From contig NC_080112.1 of assembly GCF_950005125.1 (NCBI RefSeq), positions 10,428,488-10,492,487 of the forward strand: a stretch of 64,000 bases of DNA. The letters run 5' to 3'. The notes beneath the pieces were generated by a model. That model ran no database searches and had not been told where the DNA came from. It saw only the letters and a list, made by a program, of their open reading frames with translations. The stretch comes from Chionomys nivalis (taxonomy: Eukaryota > Chordata > Mammalia > Rodentia > Cricetidae). The position numbers and the translations under genes were made by a program. Every line of letters starts with the position of its first letter. The stretch's first letter is position 1. This document shows, in pieces, positions 33,490 through 44,707 of this stretch.

Positions 33490-33885
33490 AACCTTTGGGG
33501 GTTTGACTTATGGTGGCATCCATAGGGGTTTATGTGTATGAATGCTTTGTTTTCAGTTGGTGGAACTGTTTGAGAAATATTATGAAGAGTGTCTCTGTTG
33601 GGAGAGGTGTGGTGTGGTCTTTTTGGAGGATGTATATGGCTGGAGTGTACTTTAAGGGTTCAAAAGCCTCTGCCAGTTGCAATGTCTCTTCCTCTGCCTG
33701 CTGGCTGTGGATCAGGATATAAAGCTCTGAGCTAGTGCTCCAGCATCATTCCTTTTTCTTTCCTGCCATAATGATCATGGACTACCCCAATTAAAGTCTA
33801 ATCAAGCTCCCAATTAAATGCTTTCTTTTATAAGAATTGTGTGTTCATGGTGACTCCTCACAGCAATTGAATCTAAGAAACTTCA
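33490..33885 (+). mobile_element. MaLR (MT-type) LTR
   Basis: cctttgggggtttgacttat, ctgtggatcaggatataaag, ctctgagctagtgctccagc, cccaattaaatgctttcttt, tataagaattgtgtgttcat and cctcacagcaat follow the MT order in sense orientation with its polyadenylation region. Confidence 0.65.
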
Positions 33886-34076
33886 CTACCTTATACATAT
33901 CTAAAACTACTGAAAATGAACAAAATTAAACATATGTGCTAAAATCATAAAATTATCATATAAAATAGGAATAAGTGTTTTTAACTTGAATTTTGCAACA
34001 TTCTTAAGTCTGACATAATTCAAAAGGAAATATATGTAATTTGGTCTGTCTTCATAAAAAATAAAACTAACATTTT

Positions 34077-34240
34077 TTTTTCATTTTTAAAAATTTATTT
34101 ATTTTTTCCTATTTTGTATTCATTTTACATACCAACCACAATTCCCCATCCTACCCAACCTCTGGATCCCCCCCACACCTATGCCCCGACCCACCCCCAT
34201 CCACTCCTCCAAAAGAGTAAGGAGTCCCATGGAGAGTCAA
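34077..34240 (-). mobile_element. L1 3' UTR fragment, antisense
   Basis: tttcatttttaaaaatttat, ttttgtattcattttacata, a C-rich stretch, ccatccactcctccaaaaga and ggagtcccatgg resemble the antisense 3' UTR of older rodent L1 copies. Confidence 0.55.
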
Positions 34241-34475
34241 TTAAAACATTTTTAAAGAAAGTTTTGAAAAGCAACCTTTCACAAAATGGAACGAAATAGT
34301 ACCAAATTGCATTGCATACATGTGTTCACTATCTAGAATATATAATGAATTCCTGCAACTCAATAACACAAGGGTAGTGTGAACTAGTTTAAAAACTAAA
34401 TGCCTGACCTGAATTTCCAAGCATGTCTCTACAAAGTACATATGAATGGCCAACAGGCAAATGAAAGTACTGGTT

Positions 34476-34865
34476 GGTTTTATGACAACTTGACACAAGC
34501 TAGAGTCATCAGAGCGAGAGGAATCTCATATGAAATAAAATGGCTCCTCAAGATTCAGATGTAATGTATTAGTGATCACTGAGGAAAGGCCCAGCCTGTT
34601 GTGAGTGGTGCCAAGCCTGAGCCAATGGTCCTGGATGATATAAGAAAACAGGCTGAATGAAACAGTGGAAGCAAGCCAGTAAGTAGCCTCTGTATCAACT
34701 TGTGCCTTAAGGATGCTACTCAGTTTGAATTCCTGAGTTCCTGTCCTGAATTCCTTCAGTGATGGACAGTGATGAGGAATTGAAAGCAAAATAAATTCAT
34801 TCCTTCCCAATTTGTTTTGATGATGGTATTTCATTATAACAATAGTCATCCTAAATAAAACAATA
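34476..34865 (+). mobile_element. MaLR (MT-type) LTR
   Basis: ttttatgacaacttgacaca, agctagagtcatcagag, attagtgatcactgaggaaa, gcccagcctgttgtgagtgg, tggatgatataagaaaacag, tgatggacagtgatgaggaa and gcaaaataaattcattcctt are colinear with a sense MT LTR carrying its AATAAA. Confidence 0.7.
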
Positions 34866-36315
34866 AATATCAATAGTCATTAGGTAACTTCAAATAAAAT
34901 CCATAATAATGCTAATTACTAGGATCGGTTGTAATTTTTTAAAAGTGAATAGCAGATGTATTGCTGAAGAGTGAAGGAAGGTACACTCAAGTCACATTTT
35001 TGTTTGGTTTATATTTTTTGGTTGGGAAGGGTGTTTGCTAAAACATAAAGACAGTAATGTGTATCAAATGTGAAAGAAAAATGGTTTTTATTATATTTAC
35101 TAAGAAGCAAGAGTTCTTTATTACTGCATTTTCCTAAAGGGATGTCAAGTTGAATCTTACAACTTAAGCTCTATTGGCAATATTTTAAAATGAAACCTCT
35201 ATGAAATACATGACTGCATTGCTCAGCATCCTTACCTTCGAGTAGAAATAAATATAGCATCATTTTTTAAAGATTTTATATGAAAACAAAATAATATGTG
35301 TGAAGTACTTAAATCAGTGCCTAAATACTCTTTACAAATGTTATTTTTTTTTCTTTTTAAGCAAAATGACATAAACTCATTTATGTCACTGATCATTTCT
35401 TTCCTTCGTTCTAGCATGCTTGTCCTATGTGATCTCAAACTTTAAGGACTATTAAACTAATTATTTTTCCTAGATTTCCATATTACACTGCACTGTCTCC
35501 TTCAAAAACAGATCAGTGCTTTTATCTTCTTTTTATTTAGTTCTTTACTATTTCTCCTTCTAATCTTAATCAGCAATATGTTTATCTTAACTCTGTCCAA
35601 AGCTAACAAGTGTATTCTGTACCTATTTTAAGCTCTAGTGGTTTTTCTAAAAGAATAAATGAAAAATATATTACTATTGACAATTATGTATTTATCATGA
35701 TATAGTCATGGAGAACACTCACAAACAGATTCCCTGCCATAGTCATGATTACTGTGTTACGTATAAGTAAATGTCCCTTGATTCTATTTCAAATATGTTC
35801 ACTTTTTCTCTTTGCCATCAATAATTTTAATGTATTTTCAAGTATCCCTAAGAACAAGAATTTGATCAAATGCATTGGTTCTATTTATATCTCAGAGACT
35901 TCCCTCATGAATCCTATCATTCCCACAAATAGAGCTGTACTATGGATTCTGTACAACTCCTGAGTAATGAGAAATTAATCCTAGCATTTCCCTTAACAAT
36001 TTACTGGATTCTGTGTCTTTAACATTCTGATTTCTCTCTTTCCTGTAAAACATTCTTAAATAACATCATAGACTACACAAGATGAAAACTTTTGAATCAT
36101 TCTTACCTGATAAGCTCTGAACTGTGCCTTCATGTTTCATAGTTCAGTGAATTGAAAACTTCTCACATATACAAATTTTTGTCTGAATTATTTTGACCAC
36201 TTCTTTCGGCTTTCCAATGTTCAACATTACATATAAAAAATATGATGTAAACCTTACACCTAGCCTTTGTTTATGATTGGGACCTCATCCAACAACATTG
36301 CATCCAGCCTTAGGA
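34866..36315. other. AT-rich intergenic DNA, nothing recognised
   Basis: No nameable element or gene. Confidence 0.5.
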
Positions 36316-37065
36316 ATATAACACTTGCAAGTGTTCGTTGCAACAAGTCATTGGTCTGGTTAGAGATCTCTGGTTTCTTCTACACCATAGATACTGGACC
36401 CTCACTGGGAGTCCTCTAGGATATCCTTTTGTTACCCTATGTCATCTACATCCTGCAGCTTTGGAGCTACAGGACATGCCCCTTTATCTGGTCCAGCAAA
36501 TTATAAATGGGGTGGATATTGGTGTGAGCCAACTCATACCTCTGGTTCTGGGTCTGAGTAGATGCAAGTTTGGTGGGCCTGACAGCTCTCTCCACCAGGG
36601 TGAGCTCAGAAGCTTTGGTGTGGCTAGTTTGTCTATACAGCAAGGAAGAAAAGACAGGACCAGTTGTCAGACTTTCATCTCACCCATACCTGCACCACCA
36701 GGGACAGCTTTACTGTGTTGCCCAGGTGAGGTGCAACGGTCACTCTCCTGAGTGCTACAGCTGGTGAGGAGCAGAGACAGTTCTCCTGGTCTTATGACCT
36801 CAAGGCAAGTTCCCCCAACTGCCCCAGGCAGTGAGTATAGGGGGGGACATTGGGAGGTTGTATGGGCATGTCTCCCATGAAAGGTAAATGGCAGTGCCAG
36901 ATTTCCCACATTGTTCTTTGGGCTGGCTCATCTATGCTCCTGCCTATTGGTTCAGCTCTATGGTGCTGTCCAGAAAAGGGGCAGGGCCTGCTCTCCAGAG
37001 TGCTGCAGCTGCTGAGGGGTTGGGTCAGCACTCCTCCCTGCTGCAGGTAGTGAGGAACAAGGTAA
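36316..37065 (+). repeat. GC-richer interspersed repeat, second copy
   Basis: Starts cttgcaagtgttcgttgcaa/caagtcattggtctgg, then repeats phrases such as caggtgaggtgcaacggtca, gagtgctacagctggtgagg and a diverged second version 37001-37050. It shares its start and style with 7863-9680. The 137-codon open stretch inside has no recognised domain and I do not call a gene. Confidence 0.5.
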
Positions 37066-37743
37066 GTGAAGCATCTCTATTTTGTAATTGTATGATTCTT
37101 ACCAGACATTAATACCATGAGATTATGCCTCATTTCATAATTTATCTAAATCTAAAATCTTTATTCTTATTTTATTCTCTTTTAGTAAGGTATGTTTAAA
37201 TTTATCTACAAATATTGGTTTGGAAATTTTCATTGGTAATATGTATAAATATAATATGCACTAATATAGTGATTATATATTTTATTTACAATTATTTCCC
37301 CCTCTATTCCCTTTCTGTTTCTTTTTTTATTGGTGCACTAATTTGTGCCTCTTTTCAGAATCTAATTTTATTTGATAATAAAGACATTTTTTAAATGTCT
37401 GTTTCTCTTGGGGGGGTTATTTGTTTTTCTTGTTTCTTCTCCTTCTGGATGAGTTTTTTTCTCTCTCTTAAAAGTATGGTGATATTCTTTAATTGGTGTT
37501 TAAAATAAAGAAATAAGAAGTTTTTATTGAATGTTGTCTACGTGCATAGATATTTTGTTCTATATATTTTGCTTTATAATACAGAATGTGAATACTTGCA
37601 TATGTTTTAGAGAAACAATAAATCACATAGCTTCCATTTATTCAGTACGACATGTAAATAACTACATGATGATCTTGATATCCTATATTTAACTTGACTT
37701 CTTTAATAAAGCACTTAATTTTCCCTGATCAATAATATTCTAC
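37066..37743. other. AT-rich intergenic DNA, nothing recognised
   Basis: T-rich stretch with no nameable element. Confidence 0.5.
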
Positions 37744-38135
37744 TGTAGAAAGGAAGAGCAGTGGGCTGCTTGTCATCCCAGATGCCCGAGAGGAGCACAG
37801 GCCTTTTGTTCCAACCTGGTTAGCTTACACCTGAAATAATCACACAGAAATTGTATTAATTAAATTACTGCCTGGCCCATCATCTTTAGCCTATTATTTA
37901 CTAACTCTCACATATTGATTTAACCCATTTCTAATAATGTCTATCGCCACTTGATTGTGACTTACCAACATGAGATTAACCAGTGTCTGTCTCAGGCAGG
38001 AAAACCATGGTGTTTGCCTTCTTCAAGCATTTTGTTCTGTCTACTCTGCCTACCTAAGTCTGCCCTATCAAAAGGCTAAGGCAGTCTTTTTATTCAACTA
38101 ATGAATGCAACATAAATACAGAAGGCCCTCCTACA
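37744..38135 (-). mobile_element. 3' LTR of the minus-strand provirus
   Basis: On the minus strand it starts tgtaggagggcc and ends ctaca, with gaataaaaagactgcc, attagaaatgggttaaatca and gtgtgattatttcaggtgta, the block order of the LTR family at 89, 24038, 39179 and 59658. Confidence 0.75.
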
Positions 38136-38149
38136 CCATTTCCCCTTTT
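38136..38149 (-). other. Polypurine tract
   Basis: The minus strand reads aaaaggggaaatgg directly before the LTR; this primes plus-strand DNA synthesis in retroviruses. The same arrangement occurs at 51989-52002. Confidence 0.7.
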
Positions 38150-39178
38150 CTGTTTAAACAAAAAGGAAGGCTTAAATATTAACATAGTAAAATTACATAT
38201 AACAGTTATCAAGCAAGAATCACAGTTACAATATTTATATCTATTTCATCTTTTATCATAACAAAGGAAAACAATAACTATAACTAACCATTCTTCAACT
38301 CCATCAAAGACTTCAGAAGGATATAATATTACCTAAGTAAACAGGAAGCACATTGTAAACAATTTCCAAAACCCTAGATATGACAGAAACATCTTGATGT
38401 CTGGACAGTCACCCAAAGTTATTCTGTACCATTGGGGTATCCATCTTCAGCTTACAGGTCCATAGTATTCAGCATTTTCATGAAACAGGAAATTTCAAAG
38501 ACAGTTCAGTCACTTTCTCCTGTATCCTGCAGAATGTCTTACAGACTCTTTCATGAATTAAGAAACCCAAAGGATCATCTCACGTTTAGGCAAGTTCAGC
38601 AGTCTTCTCTCTGAGGGTACTTTGCGTCCAGTTAAGCAGTCCAGGCAAGAGCATTTTCCTACCCAAATGGCTAGCAAACTCCATAAGGAGCCTGTTTTTC
38701 TCTAGAAGTAGCTCATGCTGCCAGGAGCAGACATGCCTCATTGTCATGAAAAACCCTAAATTATTAAAACATCTTAAATGACATATTTTATAGTCTTTGA
38801 AAGATATGAAGAATGCATATCTGAAATATTTCTATGCATATCTAGAAAATCTAACTAACATGACATACAATCTTGACTATTATAAATGATTATCTCTTAA
38901 ACTATATTTCCTAATTATACATTACATTTTAAGTGAACTACTACACACTCACAATACCTTAATCAAAATCAGAAATATGTATAACAAGATTGACCTTAAA
39001 TTTATAACAATAAATCAAGAATTATACAAATTCAAATTATTCATCTCTATATCATGTCCCACTTTAAATGTAAAAGAACATTTATAAACAATATTTTGGA
39101 ATATGAGCACAGTTATTTCTTTCCAAACTGCTTTTTGCTGAATGGGGATGCTGTTAATCATGTCTTTCATGGCACATC
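38150..39178 (-). other. ERV 3' non-coding region
   Basis: Colinear with 52003-52845 next to another copy of the same LTR family (for example the block around 38400-38600 against 52250-52450). No env-like frame is seen. Confidence 0.65.
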
Positions 39179-39542
39179 TGATGTGGGAGTGATCTCTTTC
39201 TAATCTGTTGCTTTCATTGGTTAATTAATAAAGAAACTGCTTAGGTGGGTGGAGTACAATGCTGGGAGAAAGAAGCTGAGTCAGTGAGTCGCCATGATTC
39301 TCCCACTCCAGACAGATGCAAGTTAAGATCTTTCCTGGTAAGCCAGCTAGTGGTGCTACACAGAATATTAGAAATGGGTTAGATCAATATGTAAGAGCTA
39401 GCCAATAAGAAGCTGGAACTAATGGGCTAAGCAGTGTTTAAAAGAATACAGTTTCCGTGTAATTATTTTGGGGCATAAGCTAGCCATGCAGGCGGCTGGG
39501 TGCCAGGGACGCAGCCCCGCCGCTCTTATTTCAACACACATC
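39173..39542 (+). mobile_element. Solo LTR with perfect 6-bp duplication, nested in the provirus
   Basis: LTR 39179-39536 runs TGATGTGGGAG to TTTCAACA, flanked by cacatc at 39173-39178 and 39537-39542. It lies opposite in strand to the provirus it interrupts and is therefore younger. It contains attggttaattaataaag and agccaataagaagctggaa. Confidence 0.85.
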
Positions 39543-39598
39543 CTATGTGCTAGGTTCATCTCAGTCACCAGTTGAGTGAAGTAATTTTCTGAAAGTGT

Positions 39599-39850
39599 TC
39601 ACAGCAACCTTTCAGGAGGGTGTGGCTCATCAAAACATATTGGTATAGAAGCAATCCACAGGGTCTCATCCTCTGTGAAAACAAAAGAAGAACCTCTTTT
39701 CCAAAGCATCATATTCTTAGACCCAAACACTGAAGTCAAGTTACCTTTATGATATACATGCTGAATTAGCTTAGCAGACCACACAATGAAATATCTTTCT
39801 GTAGTCAGCTCCTTTATAGTCAAAAACTTAAAGAAAACACAATAATACAC
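39599..39850 (-). pseudogene. ERV integrase C-terminal-like fragment
   Basis: An 83-codon open stretch on the minus strand. It reads ...AKLIQHVYHKGN..., then MMLWKRGSSFVFTEDETLWIA, which resembles the C-terminal DNA-binding domain of retroviral integrase (a Trp/hydrophobic-Lys/Arg-Gly start and a closing Trp-Ile/Val). A related but different fragment occurs at 41918-42202. It is isolated from the catalytic core, so it is a remnant only. Confidence 0.5.
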
Positions 39851-40745
39851 ATAATCCAGGCCATCTGTGAATTTTCCATTTTTATGTGGCTTATTTTTCT
39901 TTATTTTTTTTAATCTATGACTATCTGTACTCTGTCTCTTTAAAGACTTTACCCTTTTTTAAAAAAAAGCATTAACTTTATATTATGACTCTGTATACTG
40001 TTTATCTTTTCTCTGCCAAGGCTCCATGCTTTATCTAACACTGTTTCCCATTTAGAGGTCTTTCATGTCTGAATCTGTCCTATTGTGAATCTGTAATTCT
40101 TTACTGTCCAGGAACACTTTAGCTTTGTGGTTTTAAAAAATAATCTCTCAAGTATGTAAACTATGACAATCAAATACAGGTACTTCCTGCTTGCCCCACC
40201 CAGTCCAACATGGCAGAGCCACTTGTGACTGTGAGCCATGTGCATTACACCACTAGCATGGCGGAGCTGCTTGTGCCTTTGAGCCGTGGCATGTAATGCC
40301 CTTCTTTTAGGCACACAGAGAGTTCAGTTGCCATCAAACAAACCCTAGTGTTTTAGTCACAAACCCCATTGAAATGCTCTGTCTCCCACAAGAGACAGAG
40401 GTTGTGTTGGCGGCACAGCCCAGAAACTGATATTTCAAAACTGTCACTTTCTAGTAGACCTGATCCTGCTGCCTACCCAGGCATGGTCTCAGGTACTTTG
40501 ATCCTGACACTGAGTGGGCACACAAACATCCAGGCCCGCAAATGCTTCATAGTGGAGATTACACCAGCCACAGGACTCAGGAATCCTCATTTTAAAATTG
40601 TGCAGCTTTTTTCCTGCTGCTATTACTGAGTCGGGAAAATTTCTCTGTGGCACCCTGCCAGCAAACAGTATAAAGCTGTGTTAAACTCTATATGTGTGTC
40701 TAGAATTTCTTTTAAAGATATCTCAGGTTTTACATGGAGTTAGTT

Positions 40746-40763
40746 GACCATGTTGAGGTGCCA
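40746..40763 (-). other. Retroviral primer-binding site, lysine-tRNA type
   Basis: The minus strand reads tggcacctcaacatggtc, near TGGCGCCCAACGTGG with one extra base and CpG-to-CpA type changes, three bases after the LTR end (...ctaca). Confidence 0.6.
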
Positions 40764-40766
40764 AAC

Positions 40767-41136
40767 TGTAGTAGGTAAGAGTGGTGAGCTGCTTGTCATG
40801 CCAGTCACCCAAGAGGAGCACAGGCCCTTTGTTTCATCCCACCTGGCTAGCTTACACCTGAAATAATCACAGAGAAATTGTATTAATTAAATTACTGCCT
40901 GGCCCATCATTTCTAGCCTCTTATTGGCTAACTCTCACATCTTGATTTAAACCATTCTAATAATTTGTATCACCACTTGACTGTGGGTTTACCAGCATGA
41001 GTCTAACCAGCATCTGCCTTCTTCCCAGCATTCTGTTCTGTCTACTTTGCTTACCTAAGTTGACTCTATCAAAAGGCCAAGGCAGTCTCTTTATTCAACC
41101 AATGAAAGCAACACAAATACAGAAGGACCTCCCACA
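40767..41136 (-). mobile_element. 5' LTR of the minus-strand provirus
   Basis: Minus strand tgtgggaggtcc to ctaca. It matches 37744-38135 throughout (for example gaataaagagactgccttgg and gtaagctagccaggtggga regions). Confidence 0.7.
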
Positions 41137-41560
41137 CCATTTTAAAATGGCAGCTTTCTGGGCCATCCTGCCAGTGCAAACTCTGACTCTTTGAGGCAGG
41201 AGATCTGGCTACAGAGAGAGTATTTGAGTGTTGTTTGTGGACACACTGTTGCAATTCGCTTGCTGCCAGAGACCTTGAAATGCCATAGAGTCATGGCAAT
41301 AAACATGGCTACAGCCAGTACATCTATCATGAGCCTAGAATCTCACAAAGCTACGGAATGGGCTGGAACCAGCGGTCAAAGCCATGGCTTTAATCCTACC
41401 TATTATTGCTTGCTAAATTAAAGACTTGTGTAGTCAGACAAAGAGAGATATATAGTAAAGAGAAAGTCAAAGATGAAGAAAACCTCTAAGTGGTTTACAG
41501 TGTCTTAAAATATATGCAGGCTAAGGGTTAATGTTCTTAAAATAAAAAAGAAAGAAAGAG

Positions 41561-41822
41561 AGTAGTTGGGTGTGGTGGTACACACCTTTATTCTCAACAC
41601 TCGGGAGACAAGAGGTAGACTGACCTCTGTGACTTCAAGGTCTGGAAGCACACACCTTTAATCCCAATGCCTGGGAGGCAGAGACAGATAGATCTTTGTG
41701 AGTTCAAGGTGTGGTAGCATACACCTTTAATTCCAGCACTGGGGAGGCAGAAACAAGTGGATCTCTGTGAGGTCAAGGACAGCCTGGTCTACAAAGTTAT
41801 TCCAGGACAAAGATATACAGAG
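41561..41822 (+). repeat. Three tandem B1-like units
   Basis: gggtgtggtggtacacacct (about 41568), a headless second unit with ggaagcacacacctttaatc (41643), and gtgtggtagcatacaccttt (41709) each continue into ...gggaggcagag/aaac...gatct...gtgag. Only the third proceeds into the B1 right part (gacagcctggtctacaaagt). No tails separate them, so they spread as a tandem block, not as three insertions. Confidence 0.75.
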
Positions 41823-41917
41823 AATCAGTATCAAAAAGTAAAAGTAAAAATAAAAGAAATAGAGGTTAAAGTAAATCCAAATAAAGATGGAAAATACACA
41901 GAGAATCTTGATACTAT

Positions 41918-42202
41918 ATGTTATTGTGCTCTCTGAATTGTTTGAATGCTGAGGAAGAAGCAACAGCTGCTAAAAGATATTTGCTTATAATTGCTGTTAA
42001 ATTAATCCACAATAGGTATTTTGAAAATATCTTGATTTCAAAATTGAAGTCAAAAGGTATGTTACTTTGGAGAACAGATTTTGCTTTTGTTTCCACAGGA
42101 AATGAGAGGCTGTGGTTTTATTCTGAATTAAGAAAACTGAGGTTTAATCAAGGAAGACCACCTGAAAAATCTCCAGTAGGAACAGATGGCCCAGATGTCT
42201 GA
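41918..42202 (+). pseudogene. ERV integrase C-terminal-like fragment
   Basis: A 94-codon open stretch. KLIHNRYFENI, then MLLWRTDFAFVSTGNERLW, follows the same pattern as the fragment at 39599-39850 and integrase C-terminal domains: a basic-aromatic linker, then a small SH3-like barrel. It ends before a polypurine tract and LTR in the right order for a provirus lacking env. Remnant, not functional. Confidence 0.5.
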
Positions 42203-42322
42203 GTTCTACATCCAGAACAGATTCAAGACTGCTGCCTGAGATGATGAAGACTCACAGGACACTACAGTCAGGACTTGATCATAATTCCCAAAAAAATGGA
42301 CTATAGATATTTTCCTTTGTTT

Positions 42323-42340
42323 AAAAAAAAGAGTGGAAAG
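42323..42340 (+). other. Polypurine tract
   Basis: aaaaaaaagagtggaaag lies immediately before the LTR start tggtgcagg. Confidence 0.65.
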
Positions 42341-42738
42341 TGGTGCAGGAGAATTGTCTGTATTCTGTCAATCATGTTTTAAATAAACACTGATTGGCCA
42401 GGTAGGAAGTACAGGTGGGTCAAACAGATGGGAAGTAGAGATGGGGTGATGAGAACAGCAGAATTCTAGAAAGGAGGAAGCTCATTCCTCCCAGTCCTGC
42501 CCAGACCACTGAAGAAGCAGAATGTGACCTACCCTGATGAATAAGGCACTGAGCCATGTGGCTAACGTATAGTAGAATAATGGGCTCGTATACATTATAA
42601 GAGATAATATGAAGTCTGAGCTAATGGACCAATCAGTTTTTCTCTAATGTAGACTCTCTGTGTGATTTTCTTTGGGGCTTATAGGCTGTGGAAACTGGGT
42701 AGGACCCCAACAAGCAGGCCCTAATGCTACATTCTACA
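42341..42738 (+). mobile_element. 3' LTR, second ERV LTR family
   Basis: Starts tggtgcaggagaattgtctg; has aaataaacactgattggcca near its start, gcagaattctagaaagg, gtggctaacgtatagtag, ccaatcagtttttctcta and ends ...ttctaca. Shares order with the antisense LTR at 1-707. No 6-bp duplication is testable because only the 3' LTR is present. Confidence 0.65.
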
Positions 42739-43388
42739 GCCACAGTTGTCCTCCTTCTAGTGCTACAGGTAAGGCTATCCATGAATCTGTTCTTTTGTGA
42801 AGTCACAGCAGTAGATTTCAACTCATTGAAGAATCATTCAGCTTGAAATTTGTCCCAAGGAGATTATGCAAACTATACAGAGGTGAAAAAACAGAAATGA
42901 AAATCATAAACCGAACCTCTAAAATTTGAAAAATACAATTATACAAGCCAATATTCATTGTTATTGTTATTTTTATGATTACTATTAGCTAAATTGTACC
43001 ACTAATCCATTAATCTGAACATTATCAAAGTGATTCTGTGCATGTATTTTTTTCAAATGTGGTTAATATAGTAGAAATGGAGCTACCCTGTTAATTTATC
43101 GGGATGAATAGATTCTGTGAGGACACAAAAGCATTCTAAAATAATATCAAGAAAACCAGGCACAAGAACTGTTTAGATACTTCAGACTAAGAAAAGGCTA
43201 GAATTGCTTCACCTGGACCACATAAAGTTATGGACACATAACACTGATGCCAGAATCTCAAATCAACCTACCATTGGATACCTCATGTGTACATCAAAGA
43301 CAGACAAGCAGAGAATTCCATGGCTGTCCCTAGAACTTTGGCTTGTTTGGTATCCTGCTATTGATATGGTTTACTCAACTGTCTGCCT
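42739..43388. other. Intergenic, nothing recognised
   Basis: AT-rich sequence without a nameable element. Confidence 0.5.
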
Positions 43389-43392
43389 GTCA

Positions 43393-43394
<2 letters not shown>

Positions 43395-43442
<48 letters not shown>
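43395..43442. repeat. (CTAT)12 microsatellite
   Basis: Twelve perfect tetranucleotide units. Confidence 0.95.
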
Positions 43443-43443
<1 letters not shown>

Positions 43444-43554
43444 CTGAACCTACTGTTTTCTGCTCTCAGACCATATTTCAGAATTTAACCTTACAGTTGA
43501 GGACTCTAGCACTTCCAGCAGCAGCTCCTTCCTGTCACTGTGTTGCTCCATATT

Positions 43555-43980
43555 TATTGTGTTCTGATAAAGCTTACCTGGAGATCAGAGGGTGGAGCTA
43601 GTCACTAGCTAACCATAGAGGCCAGGCAGTAGTAGCATATATTTTTAATCCCAATATTTGGGAGGAAACAGGAAGATAGAATGCTCAAGCCTCTGATCCA
43701 TCACATGAGAGTCTCAGACTTTTATCCCAGATCTCGGGAGGTTGATACGGTATTATATGTTCTATAAGGCAGGTGAATGTGGCATCTCACTCTCCATTCA
43801 GTCTGAGGATTCATAGAGACAGGATCACACCAGTTCAGTCTGGAATTCTGGAGAGGTAAGAAGTGGCTGTGGCTGTTGCTCTGCTTCTCTGATCTTTCAG
43901 CTTTCACTCTCAATATCTGACTTTGGGTTTTTATTGTTAAGGTTAATTAGGTTTGCATTTCAGCACTGGTCCAATTATTT
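43555..43980 (+). mobile_element. RMER17-like ERV LTR
   Basis: gataaagcttacctggagat, ggagctagtcactagctaac, catagaggccaggcag, a B1-like insert (ttaatcccaatatttgggag), ggtgaatgtggcatctcact, tctggaattctggagaggta and a ctgatctttcagctttcact end follow a rodent class II LTR that I recognise as RMER17-like. The subfamily name is tentative. Confidence 0.55.
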
Positions 43981-44496
43981 GCCTATATAGACATTTATCA
44001 GTCTACTTATTAAACCTCATGGACTCTGCTTAAGCCCTGGTAACTGTGTTTATTCTGTAAGCCATATATATGCATATAGACATTTTTTGCTGTGCAGAGT
44101 GTGATTTTTGATGTGGAAAACAATGATACTAGTTAAAAATGGAGTAAACGAACTTGCCTTTACCTCACTTAAGGTGGGAGGAACTATATAATAAATGTCT
44201 GTAATTGAAAACACCAAAGTTTGTGATTTTAATGCTATTTAGTACATTTTTACATTGTGCAAAGACAGTGTGTTTATGTATGTTTCTGGCAGTATGCTCA
44301 TAATGTTCTTTCTACATAATTTCACTATTACCTTAATATCACATATGTGATTTCTTTAAAAAGATATTTAGCTTCAAAAGTGCAACATCAGCACTTGCTT
44401 AGTTCCCAGCCTGGCACATATTGAGATGAAGACATAATTTCTCTCTCAGTTTCATGGGAAAATATATATTAATTTGTAGATGTAATGTAGTGTCAA
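43981..44496. other. Intergenic, nothing recognised
   Basis: AT-rich with no nameable element. Confidence 0.5.
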
Positions 44497-44707
44497 AAGG
44501 AGAAGCATTTTTTTAAGATTTATTTATTTCTTATTTATACAACATTCTGCCTCCATGTACGGCCGCACACCAGAGGAGGGTGCCAGATCTCAGTACAGAT
44601 GGTTGTGAGCCACCATGTGGTTGCTGGGAATTGAACTCAGGACCTCTGGAAGAGCAGCCAGTGTTCTTAACCTCTGAGCCATCTCTCCAGCCCAAGGAGA
44701 AACATTT
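44497..44707 (-). mobile_element. B2 SINE with 14-bp duplication
   Basis: Reverse B2 (44511-44693): ttctgcctccatgtacggcc, gtgagccaccatgtggttgc, ggaattgaactcaggacctc and ctgagccatctctccagccc. Flanks aaggagaagcattt and aaggagaaacattt (one mismatch). Confidence 0.95.

Larger units (their letters stand above)
37744..41136 (-). mobile_element. Minus-strand class II ERV provirus remnant, internally deleted
   Basis: Read on the minus strand: LTR (41136-40767), lysine-tRNA-type primer-binding site (40763-40746), leader, integrase C-terminal-like fragment (39850-39599), 3' non-coding region, polypurine tract (38149-38136) and LTR (38135-37744). Gag, most of pol and env are missing. A plus-strand solo LTR (39179-39536) lies inside. 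The two outer LTRs align from end to end. Flanking 6-bp duplications do not match, so a later rearrangement, or two separate elements, cannot be excluded. Confidence 0.65.
41137..42738 (+). mobile_element. Plus-strand ERV 3' end (interior, polypurine tract, LTR)
   Basis: The interior holds three tandem B1-like heads (41561-41822), an integrase C-terminal-like fragment (41918-42202), a purine tract (42323-42340) and a 3' LTR (42341-42738). The left edge is not defined: it merges with the minus-strand provirus at 41136. Confidence 0.55.

Noticed and set aside
36338..37112. Open frames of 65-137 codons in a GC-rich block
   Set aside because: The block is a dispersed repeat with a related copy at 7863-9680; several overlapping phases are open in both directions and none has a domain.
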